Notes: generated by a model from the letters alone, not told the origin. Shown: positions 32,171 to 41,754, counted from the stretch's first letter. The stretch is 57,987 nucleotides of DNA from Enterenecus faecium (GCA_018713215.1 DVFO01000065.1:1-57987), one strand, 5' to 3'. Numbers and translations: made by a program.

Positions 32171-34243
32171 ATGAAGTATGATCGGTGGAATCTCCGCCCC
32201 AGCGGCCCAGCCGGGTCCAGGGCGGAGCTGGAACGGGCAGGGTTACCCCCCTTGTGCGCCGCCGTTTTGTGTGCCCGGGGGGTGGACACCGCCCCAGCGG
32301 CCTCGGCCTTTTTGGCCCACGGCCCCGACCTGCTCCACGACCCCTTTCTCCTGAGAGACATGGAGAAGGCGGTGGAGCGCATTTCCCGGGCCATCCGGGA
32401 GCAAGAGACTCTCGCCGTCTACGGCGATTACGACGTGGACGGCATCACCGCCACCTGTCTGCTCACCCAGTTTCTCCGCACGCTGGGTGGCCAGGTGGTC
32501 AGCTACATCCCAGACCGTACCGAAGAGGGGTACGGCCTGAACAACCACGCCATTGACGCCCTGGCCCGCCAGGGGGTCACCTTGATTGTCACGGTGGACT
32601 GCGGCATCACCGCCGCCCAGGAGGTGGAGTACGCCCGGGCCCTGGGGGTGGACGTGGTCATCACCGACCACCACCAGTGCAAAGAGGTCCTGCCCCAGGC
32701 CGTGGCGGTGGTGGACCCCCGCCGCCCCGACTGCTCCTACCCCTTCCCCGATCTGGCGGGGGTGGGGGTAGCGTTGAAGCTGGCCCTGGCCCTCACCGCC
32801 CCGGCCCAGCGCCCCCAAGTGCTGCTGGACTACGGGGAGCTGGCCGCCATCGGCACGGTGGCGGACGTGATGCTCCTGCAAGGAGAAAACCGGGCCCTGG
32901 TGCATTTGGGGCTGGAACGGCTGGCCGACTGCTCCCGCCCCGGCCTCCAGGCCCTGCTGCGGGAGGCGGGCTGTCCCCGGGGACAGGTGCCCACCACCGT
33001 CACCATCGGCTATGGTCTGGCCCCCCGCATCAACGCCGCCGGGCGCATGGAGCAGGCGGGCACCGCCCTGGAGCTGCTGCTCACCCAGGACCCCCAGCGG
33101 GGGCAGGAGCTGGCCCAGGAGCTGTGCCAGCTCAACCGCCTGCGCCAGGCCATTGAATTGGAGATTTTCCAGCACTGCGACCAGCTGCTGACCCACACCC
33201 CAGCTCTGTCCGCCCCGGTGATTGTGCTGGCGGGGGAGGGCTGGCACCAGGGAGTCATCGGCATTGTGGCCTCCCGGCTGGCGGAGAAATACGCCTGCCC
33301 CGCCTTTATGATCAGCCTGGACGGGGACAAGGGCAAGGGCTCTTGCCGCTCCTTCGGCGGCTTCAACCTGTTCGGCGCTCTGGAGCGCTGCGCTCCCCTG
33401 CTGGACAGCTACGGCGGCCACGAGTTGGCGGCCGGCTTTTCCATCCGGCGGGACAACATCCCCGCCTTCCGGGCTGCCCTGTGTCAGCTGGTGGAGGAGT
33501 TTGCCGGACACCAGCCCATGGAGTCCTCCCTGGACGTGGACTGTGAGATCCCTCACTGTTCCCTGCTGTCCACCCAGGACGTGGAGTCTCTGTCCCTGCT
33601 GGAGCCCTTCGGCTCGGGCAACCCCAAGCCGGTGTTTCTGCTGCGCTCGGTGTATGTGCTCTCCCACACGGATGTGGGGGGTGGCCGCCACCTGAAATTG
33701 AAGCTGCGCCGGGACGGAGTGGCCATGGATGCCATCTTCTTTTCCGCCAACACCGCCGCCTGCGGCATTGAAAACGGCCAGCGGCTGGATATCGCCTTTA
33801 CGTTACAGATTAATCAGTTCCGGGGCAACCGCACCGTACAGTTGCAGCTGTGCGACCTGCGCCCCGCCCCCACCCGCTCCCAGCTGGAGCGCTCCCTGTT
33901 CCGCCGGCTCCAGGCCGGGGAGACCCTGTCCCCCTGGGAGGCGTCTCTGATGCTCCCCCAGCGCCGGGACTTCGCCCACCTGTGGCGGTATCTGGAGCAG
34001 CTGTGCGCCGCCGGGCCCGCCCAGGCCCCCATGGACCAGCTGCTGCGCCAAGTCACCCGCAGCTTTTCCGGTCACCGCTCCTATGGCAAGGCCCTGGTGT
34101 GCCTGCACGTGATGGATGAGCGGGGGCTCATCCAGGTGGCGGTGCAAAACCAGCAGGCCACGGTGCGGCTGTGCCGCCCCCGGGAGAAGGTGGACTTGGA
34201 GCAGGCGGGCATGATGCGCCAGCTCCGCCACGATTTGGGGTAA
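32171..34243 (+). CDS. recJ: Single-stranded-DNA-specific exonuclease RecJ
   Basis: 690 residues. The DHH-family motifs are complete: DYDVDG (Asp86, Asp88, Asp90), VDCGITA, DHHQ (Asp166, His167, His168), then a DHHA1 domain with GWHQGVIGIVASRL and GGHELAAGFS-like (GGHELAAGFSIRR), and an OB-like domain. RecJ degrades single-stranded DNA 5' to 3' in recombination and repair. AAGGA lies upstream of the ATG. The C-terminal 120 residues (from about 570) are extra compared with the shortest RecJ proteins, as in other Firmicutes. Confidence 0.96.
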   Translation: MKYDRWNLRPSGPAGSRAELERAGLPPLCAAVLCARGVDTAPAASAFLAHGPDLLHDPFLLRDMEKAVERISRAIREQETLAVYGDYDVDGITATCLLTQFLRTLGGQVVSYIPDRTEEGYGLNNHAIDALARQGVTLIVTVDCGITAAQEVEYARALGVDVVITDHHQCKEVLPQAVAVVDPRRPDCSYPFPDLAGVGVALKLALALTAPAQRPQVLLDYGELAAIGTVADVMLLQGENRALVHLGLERLADCSRPGLQALLREAGCPRGQVPTTVTIGYGLAPRINAAGRMEQAGTALELLLTQDPQRGQELAQELCQLNRLRQAIELEIFQHCDQLLTHTPALSAPVIVLAGEGWHQGVIGIVASRLAEKYACPAFMISLDGDKGKGSCRSFGGFNLFGALERCAPLLDSYGGHELAAGFSIRRDNIPAFRAALCQLVEEFAGHQPMESSLDVDCEIPHCSLLSTQDVESLSLLEPFGSGNPKPVFLLRSVYVLSHTDVGGGRHLKLKLRRDGVAMDAIFFSANTAACGIENGQRLDIAFTLQINQFRGNRTVQLQLCDLRPAPTRSQLERSLFRRLQAGETLSPWEASLMLPQRRDFAHLWRYLEQLCAAGPAQAPMDQLLRQVTRSFSGHRSYGKALVCLHVMDERGLIQVAVQNQQATVRLCRPREKVDLEQAGMMRQLRHDLG

Positions 34244-34381
34244 ATCCACCCCATTCCCTGTATATTCCCCACGTTATGGTATGACCCTGGGCCAGATTGG
34301 TCCAGACTATGGAGAGAGAGTTTGTGTGTGGGCCCGGCCCACGCCCGTGTCCGTTGCCCGGACGCCCGAGGAGGTATGACC

Positions 34382-36625
34382 ATGGAATCCATTGAAACAC
34401 GCTACCAGGCTCTGGAGCAACAGGTGCTTCAGCGCAACCCCAACGCCGATGTGAAGCGGCTGCGCACCGCCTTTGACTACGCCAACGCCCACCACGGCCC
34501 CCAGCTGCGCAAGAGCGGAGAGCCCTACATCACCCACCCCCTGGCGGTGGCGGAGATTGTCAACGAGCTGGACCTGGATTTGGACTCCATCATCGCCGCC
34601 CTGCTCCACGACTGTATTGAGGACACCGACGCCTCCCACGACGACATCTCCAAGCTCTTTGGCTCCACGGTGGCGGACCTGGTGGAGGGAGTCACCAAAC
34701 TGACCCGGATGCAGTACACCTCCAAGGAAGAGGAGCAGATGGAGAACCTGCGCAAGATGTTCATGGCCATGGCCCAGGACGTGCGGGTGATCCTCATCAA
34801 GCTGTGCGACCGCCTGCACAACATGCGCACCCTCCAGTACCAGTCGGAGAAGAAGCAGCGGGAGAAAGCTCTGGAGACCATGGAGATCTACGCCCCCATC
34901 GCCCACCGCTTAGGTATGCAGCGCATCAAGTGGGAGCTGGAGGACATCTCCCTGCGCTACCTGGACCCCATCGGCTATGAGGAGGTGGAGCAGGAGCTGG
35001 AGAGCATCACCACCCGCAACGCCCAGTTTTTCTCCAACATCCAGCAGCAGCTGGAGGAGCGGCTGGCCGCCGACGGCATCCAGTGCAAGGTATACGGCCG
35101 GGTCAAGCACATCTACTCCCTGTACCGGAAGATGTACACACAGAACAAAAATTTCAAGGAAATTTTTGATTTATATGCCTTCCGCGTCATTGTCCCAGAC
35201 ATCCCCAGCTGCTATAATGTGCTGGGCTCCATCCACGACATGTATAACCCGGTGCTGGGCCGATTCAAAGACTACATCGGCACCCCCAAGCCCAACGGCT
35301 ATCAGTCCCTGCACACCACCGTCATTGGCCGGGACGGCATCCCCTTCGAGGTGCAAATCCGCACCTGGGAGATGCACCAGACCGCCGAGTACGGCGTAGC
35401 CGCCCACTGGAAGTACAAGCAGGGGCTGGCCAACGACAAGCTGGGTAGCGAGAAGGAGTTTGAGTGGGTGCGCAAGCTGCTGGAGAGCCAGCAGGACACC
35501 GACGCCGAGGAATTTGTCAGCACCTTGAAAGTGGATATGTTCGCCGACGAGGTGTTCGTGTTCACCCCCAACGGAGACGTGAAGAGCCTGCCCGCCGGAG
35601 CCACCCCCATCGACTTTGCCTACTCCATCCACTCCGCCGTGGGCAACTCCATGACGGGCGCCCGGGTCAATGGGCGCATTGTCACCTATGACACCCCCCT
35701 GAAAAACGGGGACATTGTGGAGATCATCACCTCCAAGGCCGCCCGAGGCCCCAGCCGGGACTGGATGAAAATCTGTAAGTCCAACGAGGCGCGAAACAAA
35801 ATCCGCCAGTGGTTCAAAAAGGAGCGCCGGGAGGAGAACATCGCCACCGGGCGAGCCGCCTTTGAAACCGAGCTGAAACACATGGGCCTGACCATGGCCT
35901 CCATCACCACCACCCCCGAGGTCACCGACGCTCTGCTGCGGCGGCTGCGCTACGGGTCCCTGGACGAGGTGTATGCCGCCATCGGCTACGGCGGCATGTC
36001 CGCCCAGAAGGCGGTGGCCCGCATCAAGGAGGAGTTGCAGCGCATCATTCGGGACGACCAGCACAAGGCGGAACAGAAGGTGCTCCAGGCCTCTCTGGCC
36101 AAGGGAGATACCATCTTCCCCGCCGCTGCCAAGGTGTCCACCCTCACGGGCCAAAAGCCCCGCCACTCCTCCAACGGCATTCTGGTGGAGGGGCTGGACA
36201 ACTGCACCGTCAAGTTCTCCAAGTGCTGCACCCCCGTCCCCGGAGACCCGGTGGTGGGCTTCATCACCCGGGGCTATGGCGTGTCCATCCACCGCAAGGA
36301 CTGCCCCAACGCCGACCCTCTGCGCCGCAAGCCGGAGGAGGCAGGCCGCTGGGTGGCCGTGTCTTGGGTGGAGGGCGATCAGATCAACTACCGCACCTCC
36401 CTGGAGATCTCCGCCAAGGACCGGGACGGCCTGGCCCTGGACGTGGCCATGGCCCTGTCTACTCAGAAGGTGAAGGTGAACAACCTCTCCGCCCGCTCCC
36501 AGCCCGACGGCTACGCCACCATCTTCCTGGAGCTGTCGGTGAAGGACCGCAACGAGCTCACCGGAGTCATCAATAAGCTGTCCCAGATTCAGGGCGTGTT
36601 CCTGGTACAGCGTGCCAACGGATAA
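34382..36625 (+). CDS. Bifunctional (p)ppGpp synthetase/hydrolase, RelA/SpoT family
   Basis: 747 residues with the full long-RSH layout: an HD hydrolase domain (THPLAVAEI, then AALLHDCIEDT), a synthetase domain (YGRVKHIYSLYRKM, then FDLYAFRVIVPD, then GYQSLHTTVIG), TGS (VFVFTPNGDVKSLPAGATPIDFAYSIH), a helical and zinc-finger region (SKCCTPVPGDPVVGFITRGYGVSIHRKDCPN) and a C-terminal ACT domain. Because the HD motif is intact it should both make and degrade the alarmone. I chose the ATG at 34382, seven bases after AGGAGG; the in-frame ATG at 34376 is too close. A small hairpin lies upstream (34328-34342). Confidence 0.96.
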   Translation: MESIETRYQALEQQVLQRNPNADVKRLRTAFDYANAHHGPQLRKSGEPYITHPLAVAEIVNELDLDLDSIIAALLHDCIEDTDASHDDISKLFGSTVADLVEGVTKLTRMQYTSKEEEQMENLRKMFMAMAQDVRVILIKLCDRLHNMRTLQYQSEKKQREKALETMEIYAPIAHRLGMQRIKWELEDISLRYLDPIGYEEVEQELESITTRNAQFFSNIQQQLEERLAADGIQCKVYGRVKHIYSLYRKMYTQNKNFKEIFDLYAFRVIVPDIPSCYNVLGSIHDMYNPVLGRFKDYIGTPKPNGYQSLHTTVIGRDGIPFEVQIRTWEMHQTAEYGVAAHWKYKQGLANDKLGSEKEFEWVRKLLESQQDTDAEEFVSTLKVDMFADEVFVFTPNGDVKSLPAGATPIDFAYSIHSAVGNSMTGARVNGRIVTYDTPLKNGDIVEIITSKAARGPSRDWMKICKSNEARNKIRQWFKKERREENIATGRAAFETELKHMGLTMASITTTPEVTDALLRRLRYGSLDEVYAAIGYGGMSAQKAVARIKEELQRIIRDDQHKAEQKVLQASLAKGDTIFPAAAKVSTLTGQKPRHSSNGILVEGLDNCTVKFSKCCTPVPGDPVVGFITRGYGVSIHRKDCPNADPLRRKPEEAGRWVAVSWVEGDQINYRTSLEISAKDRDGLALDVAMALSTQKVKVNNLSARSQPDGYATIFLELSVKDRNELTGVINKLSQIQGVFLVQRANG

Positions 36626-36643
36626 AAATAATGAAGAACGAAG

Positions 36644-36735
36644 AATGAAAAATGAAGAATGCAGGCCCTCCAGTTTGCGTCTTTCATTTAAATCCGTGCC
36701 GCATGGCGGCACACCATAATTATTCACTATTCATT
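36644..36735 (+). repeat. Dispersed AT-ended repeat, copy B
   Basis: A short copy of the repeat seen at 28914-29200, in the opposite orientation. Both end blocks (27 and 18 bases) are identical to those of copy A, but the core is only about 47 bases and holds one GTGCCGC/GCGGCAC hairpin (36696-36712). The whole gap between the synthetase gene and the ligase gene (36626-36778) contains nothing else. Confidence 0.7.
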
Positions 36736-36778
36736 ATTCATTTTTCACTTAAATATATAGTAAGGAGTCCTCTTTGAA

Positions 36779-37996
36779 ATGGAAACCTGTTCCTTCCAGC
36801 CCCTGCTCTTCGGCGGGGATATCAACGTATACAGCGTGGCCCGGGCCTTCCACGAGGCCTACGGGGTAAAGAGCATTGCCTTCGGCAAGTTCGCCGCCAC
36901 CTTCCCCTGCGCCTTCAGCTCCATCATCGACTACCGCCCCTGCCTGGAGAATGAAGACGCCGACGCCTTTCTGAAAAACGTCACCGACGTGGCCCGGGAA
37001 GTACACCCCAAGACGGTGCTGGTCATCGGCTGCGGCGACAGCTATGTGAAGCTGGCCGCCCACCTGAAAGACAAGTTCCCCGAAAACGTCAAGTGCAATT
37101 ACATCTCCGGGGAGATGCTGGACCACCTCACCGACAAAGAGCAGTTCTACGCCCTGTGCGACCGCTACGGCATTGACCACCCCACCACCTTTGTCTACTC
37201 CAAAGAGATGGGCCACGACTTTAAGCCCCCCTTCGGCGCTCCCTACATCGCCAAGCCCGCCGACGGCGTGGCCTACTGGGCCACCGGCCACCGGGAGCTG
37301 AAGAAGGTGTATCTGTGCGACACCTGGGAGGAGCTGCTGGCCGCCCTGGACGAGGTGTACGCCGCCGGATATCCGGGCAAAATGATTCTCCAGGAGTTCA
37401 TTCCCGGGGACGACACCTACATGCGGGTGCTGACCAACTACTCCGACCAGCACGGCAAGGTCAAGCTCATGTGCCTGGGCCATGTGCTCCTGGAGGAGCA
37501 CTCCCCCCACGGCATCGGCAACCACGCCGTCATCATCACTGAGCACCAGCAGGAGCTGTGCGATAAGATTCGGGGGATGCTGGAGGACCTGGGGTATGTG
37601 GGCTTCTCCAACTTCGACATCAAGCTAGACCCTCGGGACGGCAAGTACAAGGCCTTCGAGATCAACTGCCGCCAGGGCCGCTCCAACTACTACGTCACCG
37701 GGTCCGGCCACAACATCGCCACCTACCTGGTGGGCGATCTCATTGAGGGCAAGGACCTGCCCCTCACCGTGGTGAAAAATCAGAGCCTGTGGCGGATGAT
37801 TCCCCGGTGTCTGGCCTATGAGTTCATCCCCAAGAACTATCACCCCCAGATGAAGGCCCTGGTCCGGGCCGGGGCCGACCACCACTCCATGGAGTACCGC
37901 CCGGACTACACCCTGGGCCGAGTGCTGCGGGTGTGGAAAAACCACATCGGCAACATCCACCGCTTCCGCCAGTACTGCAAAAAGCCCCAGAACTAA
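36779..37996 (+). CDS. ATP-grasp enzyme, D-aspartate ligase-like (Aslfm family)
   Basis: 405 residues, close to the length of Enterococcus faecium Aslfm. The N-terminus (LLFGGDINVYSVARAFHEAYGVKSIAFG) is very like that family's opening, and the ATP-grasp region shows YIAKPADGVAYW, MILQEFIPGDDTYMRV and FEINCRQGRSNYY. Aslfm attaches D-aspartate, activated as a beta-aspartyl phosphate, to the stem-peptide diamino acid of peptidoglycan, building the cross-bridge. TAAGGAG lies before the ATG. An aspartate racemase gene follows 14 bases downstream, which fits D-aspartate as substrate. Substrate is inferred. Confidence 0.82.
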   Translation: METCSFQPLLFGGDINVYSVARAFHEAYGVKSIAFGKFAATFPCAFSSIIDYRPCLENEDADAFLKNVTDVAREVHPKTVLVIGCGDSYVKLAAHLKDKFPENVKCNYISGEMLDHLTDKEQFYALCDRYGIDHPTTFVYSKEMGHDFKPPFGAPYIAKPADGVAYWATGHRELKKVYLCDTWEELLAALDEVYAAGYPGKMILQEFIPGDDTYMRVLTNYSDQHGKVKLMCLGHVLLEEHSPHGIGNHAVIITEHQQELCDKIRGMLEDLGYVGFSNFDIKLDPRDGKYKAFEINCRQGRSNYYVTGSGHNIATYLVGDLIEGKDLPLTVVKNQSLWRMIPRCLAYEFIPKNYHPQMKALVRAGADHHSMEYRPDYTLGRVLRVWKNHIGNIHRFRQYCKKPQN

Positions 37997-38010
37997 GGGA
38001 GATTCCGAAT

Positions 38011-38715
38011 ATGACTGAACAAAAGCTGGGCATTTTGGGGGGCATGGGCCCCCAGGCCACCCAGGTCTTCTATCAATATGTGCTGGACCGCACCGAGGCC
38101 AGCTGTGACCAGGAGCACCTGCCCACCCTCATCCTGTCCGACACCAAAATGCCCGACCGCACCGCCGCCATTCTCTCCGGGAACACCCAAGCCCTGTATG
38201 AGCGGCTCCTTCGAGACGCCAAGCTGCTGGAGGACTGCGGCTGCACCGCCATCGCCATCCCCTGCAACACCTCCCACTACTTTGTGGACAAGCTGCAAGG
38301 GGATCTTCACACCCCCATTCTCCACATGATTCGGGAAACCGCCGCCGCCATCTACGCCCAGGGCCGACGCCGTCCCGCCATTCTGGCCACCGACGGCACC
38401 ATCCAGTCCGGGCTGTACCAAGCCGCCTGCGCCCAATACGGGCTGGAGGCTGTGGCCCCGGATGCCGCCATTCAGGCCCTGGTGATGTCCATTATCTACG
38501 ACGAGATTAAGCAGGGAGAGCGGGGCAGCCGGGAGAAGTTTGCCGCCATCGACAAGGCCATGCGTCAGGCCGGGTGTGACTGCGCCATTCTGGCCTGCAC
38601 CGAGCTGTCCGTGTTCCGTACCTACCACAACCTGCCCCCCTTCTACGTGGACGCCATGGAGGTGTTGGCGGAGACTGCCGTCACCCGCTGCGGCTATCAG
38701 CTGCGTACCATCTGA
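38011..38715 (+). CDS. Aspartate/glutamate racemase
   Basis: 234 residues. The two catalytic cysteines of the pyridoxal-free racemase family are present: Cys85 in IPCNTSH and Cys196 in LACTELS. The opening KLGILGGMGPQATQVFYQ is that of the aspartate racemase subgroup, which suggests D-aspartate rather than D-glutamate as product. It lies between the D-aspartate-ligase-like gene and the Mur ligase fusion, so the likely role is D-aspartate supply for peptidoglycan. Confidence 0.9.
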   Translation: MTEQKLGILGGMGPQATQVFYQYVLDRTEASCDQEHLPTLILSDTKMPDRTAAILSGNTQALYERLLRDAKLLEDCGCTAIAIPCNTSHYFVDKLQGDLHTPILHMIRETAAAIYAQGRRRPAILATDGTIQSGLYQAACAQYGLEAVAPDAAIQALVMSIIYDEIKQGERGSREKFAAIDKAMRQAGCDCAILACTELSVFRTYHNLPPFYVDAMEVLAETAVTRCGYQLRTI

Positions 38716-38720
38716 ATATC

Positions 38721-38752
38721 AAAAACCTCCCTTGTACCAAGGGAGGCTTTTC
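38721..38752 (+). terminator. Hairpin after the racemase gene
   Basis: A 9-base-pair stem (38726-38734 with 38738-38746), loop of three and CTTTT after it. The next gene starts about 48 bases downstream, so it may act as a partial terminator within the cluster. Confidence 0.65.
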
Positions 38753-38799
38753 CCGGACGATGCCACCATCGCCCAGACTTTAAGTCGAGGTGTCTAGAT

Positions 38800-41169
38800 A
38801 TGAATCTGACCAAATATTCCCTGGGGGAGTACACCTCCCTCCTCACCACCAAAAACCTCCTGGCCGACCCCCTGCCCGCCGGGCTGGATTTGTCCCGCAC
38901 CGTGGAGCTGGTGTCCTACGACTCCAAAAACGTCGTCCCCGGCACCCTGTTTCTGTGTAAGGGCGCCCACTTCCGCCCCGAGTACCTGCAGCAGGCCGCC
39001 GACCGGGGCGCTTTCGCCTACGTCAGCGAGACCCCCTACCCGGAGGTGGACCTGCCCTGCATCCACGTCACCGACATGCGCCAGGTCATCGCCCCCTTTG
39101 CAGTCCAGTACTACAATGACCCCTCCCGTCTGCTCAACGTCATCGGCATCACCGGCACCAAGGGCAAGTCCTCCACTACCTACTACCTCAAGTATATCCT
39201 GGACGAGTATCTGTCCAGCCGGAAGGTGCGCTGCGGGGTCATCTCCTCCATTGACACCTACGACGGCGTGGAGGAGTTCGAGTCCCACCTCACCACCCCC
39301 GAGCCTCTGGAGCTGCAAAAGCACTTTGCCAATGCCCTCTCCTCCGGGCTGGGCTACCTGACCATGGAGGTGTCCTCCCAGGCTCTGAAGTACCACCGCA
39401 CCCTGGGCACCCGGTTTGCCGCCGCCTGTTTCTTGAACATCGGCACCGACCACATCTCCCCCATCGAGCACCCCGACTTTGAGGACTACTTCCAGTCCAA
39501 GCTGAAGATCTTCGCCCAGGCGGAGGTGTCCTGCGTCAACCTGGACTGTGACCACGCCGACCGGGTGGAAGAAGCCGCCCGCCGGGACTGCCGCCGGGTG
39601 GTCACCTTCTCCCGCACCAATCCCAAGGCCGACGTGTACGGCTCCCACATCCGCAAGCGGGGCAACGACATCATCTTCCGGGTCACCATCGCCGGGGGGC
39701 AGTCCCGGGAGTTCCAGCTGACCATGCCGGGCCTGTTCAACACCGAGAACGCCCTGGCCGCCATCGCCGTGTGCCACGCCCTGGGCATCCCCCAGCAGTG
39801 CATCTATGTGGGCCTCATGAAGGCCCGGGTGCCCGGCCGCATGGAGGTATACACCAACGCCAACGACCACATCACCGCCATTGTGGACTACGCCCACAAC
39901 CGCATGAGCTTTGAGACTCTGTTCAAATCCGTGCTGGAGGAGTACCCCGGGCGGCGCATTGTCACCGTGTTCGGCTGTCCCGGCAAAAAGGCCCTGGACC
40001 GCCGGAGGGACTTGGGCGAGGTGTCCGGCAAATACTCCGACCTGGTGGTGCTCACCGAGGAGGACTCGGGCGAGGAGGACACCGTGTCCATCTGCCAGGA
40101 GATCGCCACCCATGTGGCCCAGCAGGGCTGTGCCTACGAGATTCAGCCCAACCGGGGCGAGGCCATCCGCCAGGCCATTCTGGGCTGCGACAAGCCCACC
40201 GTGATTCTCATCACCGGTAAGGGGGCTGAGACCCGGCAGAAGCGGGGCCTGGAGTACATCGACACCCCCTCGGATGTGGACTACTCCAAGACCTTCCTGC
40301 AAGAATATGACGTGATCCACGGCCTGGACGGCCTGGAGAAGGTGCGCTCCATCTCCTCTGTCCTCCCCGCCCTGAAAGAGATGGCGGGTCAGACCGTGGT
40401 GGTGAAGTACGGCGGCTCTGCCCTGGGCCCTGACGGGGCGGTGGACTCCATCCTCCAGGACGTGGCCACCCTGCAAATGGCGGGCCTGCGGGTGGTGCTG
40501 GTCCACGGCGGCGGCAAGAACATCACCGCCCTGTTGGAGCGGCTCAACGTCCCCACCCACTTTGAAAACGGCTACCGGGTCACCGACGACGCCGCCCTGG
40601 GGGTGGCGGAGATGGCCCTGTCCGCCCAGGTGAACAAGTCCATCGTCTCCGCTCTGAACGATTTGGACGTTTCAGCGGTGGGTGTGTCCGGCAAGGACGG
40701 CCACCTCATCACCGCCCAGTGCAAGAATCCCGCCCTGGGCCGGGTAGGTCAGATCACCCAGGTGGACACCCGCCTGCTGGAGACCCTGCTGGGGGCTGGC
40801 TTCCTCCCCGTGGTGTCCCCCATTGCCGGGGGCGACGGGGCCGGGTACAACTGCAACGCCGACGACGCCGCCCAGGCCATCGCCGAGGCCCTCCACGCCC
40901 ACCGTCTGGTGTTCCTCACCGATGTGGGGGGCATCCTCATTGACAGCCACAACACCAAGACCGCCGTGGCTCACATGGACGCCCAGCGGGCCAAAGAGCT
41001 CATGGACGCTGGCCTCATCGCCGGAGGCATGGTGCCCAAGGTCCAGGGCTGTCTCCACGCCCTGGAGAGCGGCGTGGGCGAGGTGTCCATCCTGGACGGA
41101 CACTGTGAGCACGTGCTGCTGCTGGATGTGCTGCACCAGCGGGTGTCTGGCACCATTCTCACTCCTTAA
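38800..41169 (+). CDS. Fusion of a MurE-type ligase with an N-acetylglutamate-kinase-like domain
   Basis: 789 residues. Residues 1 to about 505 are a Mur ligase of the MurE type: an N-terminal UDP-binding domain, P-loop GITGTKGKSST (116-126, Lys123), MEVSSQALKYHR, PGRMEVYTN and VDYAHN. The DNPR motif that marks meso-DAP-specific MurE is absent; the equivalent region reads LTEEDSGEED (418-427), so a different amino acid is expected. Residues 530-789 are an amino-acid kinase close to ArgB: VVVKYGGSALG (Lys536), VHGGGKN (568-574), ENGYRVTDDAALGVAEM, GVSGKDGHL and LTDVGGI. ArgB catalyses the second step of ornithine/arginine synthesis. The joined gene continues in one frame with no stop. GAGGTG precedes the ATG. 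Confidence 0.88.
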   Translation: MNLTKYSLGEYTSLLTTKNLLADPLPAGLDLSRTVELVSYDSKNVVPGTLFLCKGAHFRPEYLQQAADRGAFAYVSETPYPEVDLPCIHVTDMRQVIAPFAVQYYNDPSRLLNVIGITGTKGKSSTTYYLKYILDEYLSSRKVRCGVISSIDTYDGVEEFESHLTTPEPLELQKHFANALSSGLGYLTMEVSSQALKYHRTLGTRFAAACFLNIGTDHISPIEHPDFEDYFQSKLKIFAQAEVSCVNLDCDHADRVEEAARRDCRRVVTFSRTNPKADVYGSHIRKRGNDIIFRVTIAGGQSREFQLTMPGLFNTENALAAIAVCHALGIPQQCIYVGLMKARVPGRMEVYTNANDHITAIVDYAHNRMSFETLFKSVLEEYPGRRIVTVFGCPGKKALDRRRDLGEVSGKYSDLVVLTEEDSGEEDTVSICQEIATHVAQQGCAYEIQPNRGEAIRQAILGCDKPTVILITGKGAETRQKRGLEYIDTPSDVDYSKTFLQEYDVIHGLDGLEKVRSISSVLPALKEMAGQTVVVKYGGSALGPDGAVDSILQDVATLQMAGLRVVLVHGGGKNITALLERLNVPTHFENGYRVTDDAALGVAEMALSAQVNKSIVSALNDLDVSAVGVSGKDGHLITAQCKNPALGRVGQITQVDTRLLETLLGAGFLPVVSPIAGGDGAGYNCNADDAAQAIAEALHAHRLVFLTDVGGILIDSHNTKTAVAHMDAQRAKELMDAGLIAGGMVPKVQGCLHALESGVGEVSILDGHCEHVLLLDVLHQRVSGTILTP

Positions 41170-41187
41170 AAACCAAACAAAAAACCG

Positions 41188-41226
41188 ACCGGAGAGGCAG
41201 AAACCTTCTGCTTCTCCGGTTTTTGT
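41188..41226 (+). terminator. Terminator of the fusion gene
   Basis: A 15-base-pair stem with one G-U pair (41188-41202 with 41206-41220), three-base loop and TTTTTG. Confidence 0.92.
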
Positions 41227-41251
41227 TTGTCTTGATTTTCACCATTTCCCT

Positions 41252-41754
41252 GGTAGAATCCTGCGTCCCTGGCAGGGACGCTCCGCTGGGGTCCATTTTG
41301 ACTGGCCAAAATGAACGAAAAGCCACAAAAGGGGCACGCCCCTTTTGAAACCCCAATGATTTTATTTTGTTTTGTGCGGTTGGGCCGTAGTCGGCCCTGA
41401 GCCCGGAGGGGTCACATAGATGGCGTATAACCTCTCTAGGATATGCCTACTCCGCTGGTAGATTCCGCTTCTCTTGCCAGGGCCTCAAGTTTGGCGATGT
41501 GCGGCCGATTCCCGGCCTCCGTGGGCCGGGTGGACCAGAAAGGGCCGAAACCTGGAGAAACGCGCACTTTCCCATCAGCAATAGAGAAAAACAGAGCTTT
41601 TTTCCTTCTTGGTATGGCACTGGCTTTCGGCCCGGCCTGAGAACCACCGCAGGGGTAGCCTCGTACCCCAGGGGGGTACTTAGGGGGGAACGCCCTAAGC
41701 GGGTTTTGGTTCCTTTTGACCGGGCAAAAGGAACCCCCAGCGGGAAGCGTCCCC
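41252..41754 (+). repeat. Structured dispersed repeat, copy 2
   Basis: A gene-free stretch of about 500 bases in the same orientation as 16669-17201, with matching blocks: GGTAGAA at 41252, GGGACGCTCCGCTGGGG (41275-41291), GGGGTCACATAGATGGC (41408-41424), and CCCCCAGCGGGAAGCGTCCC at the right end (41734-41753). Hairpins: 41263-41281 (perfect 8 pairs), 41294-41313, 41326-41347, 41708-41735. Several hairpins correspond in position to those of copy 1 but with different stem sequences. Small ORFs inside are not credible. The rest of the gap to 41898 shows nothing else. Confidence 0.75.
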
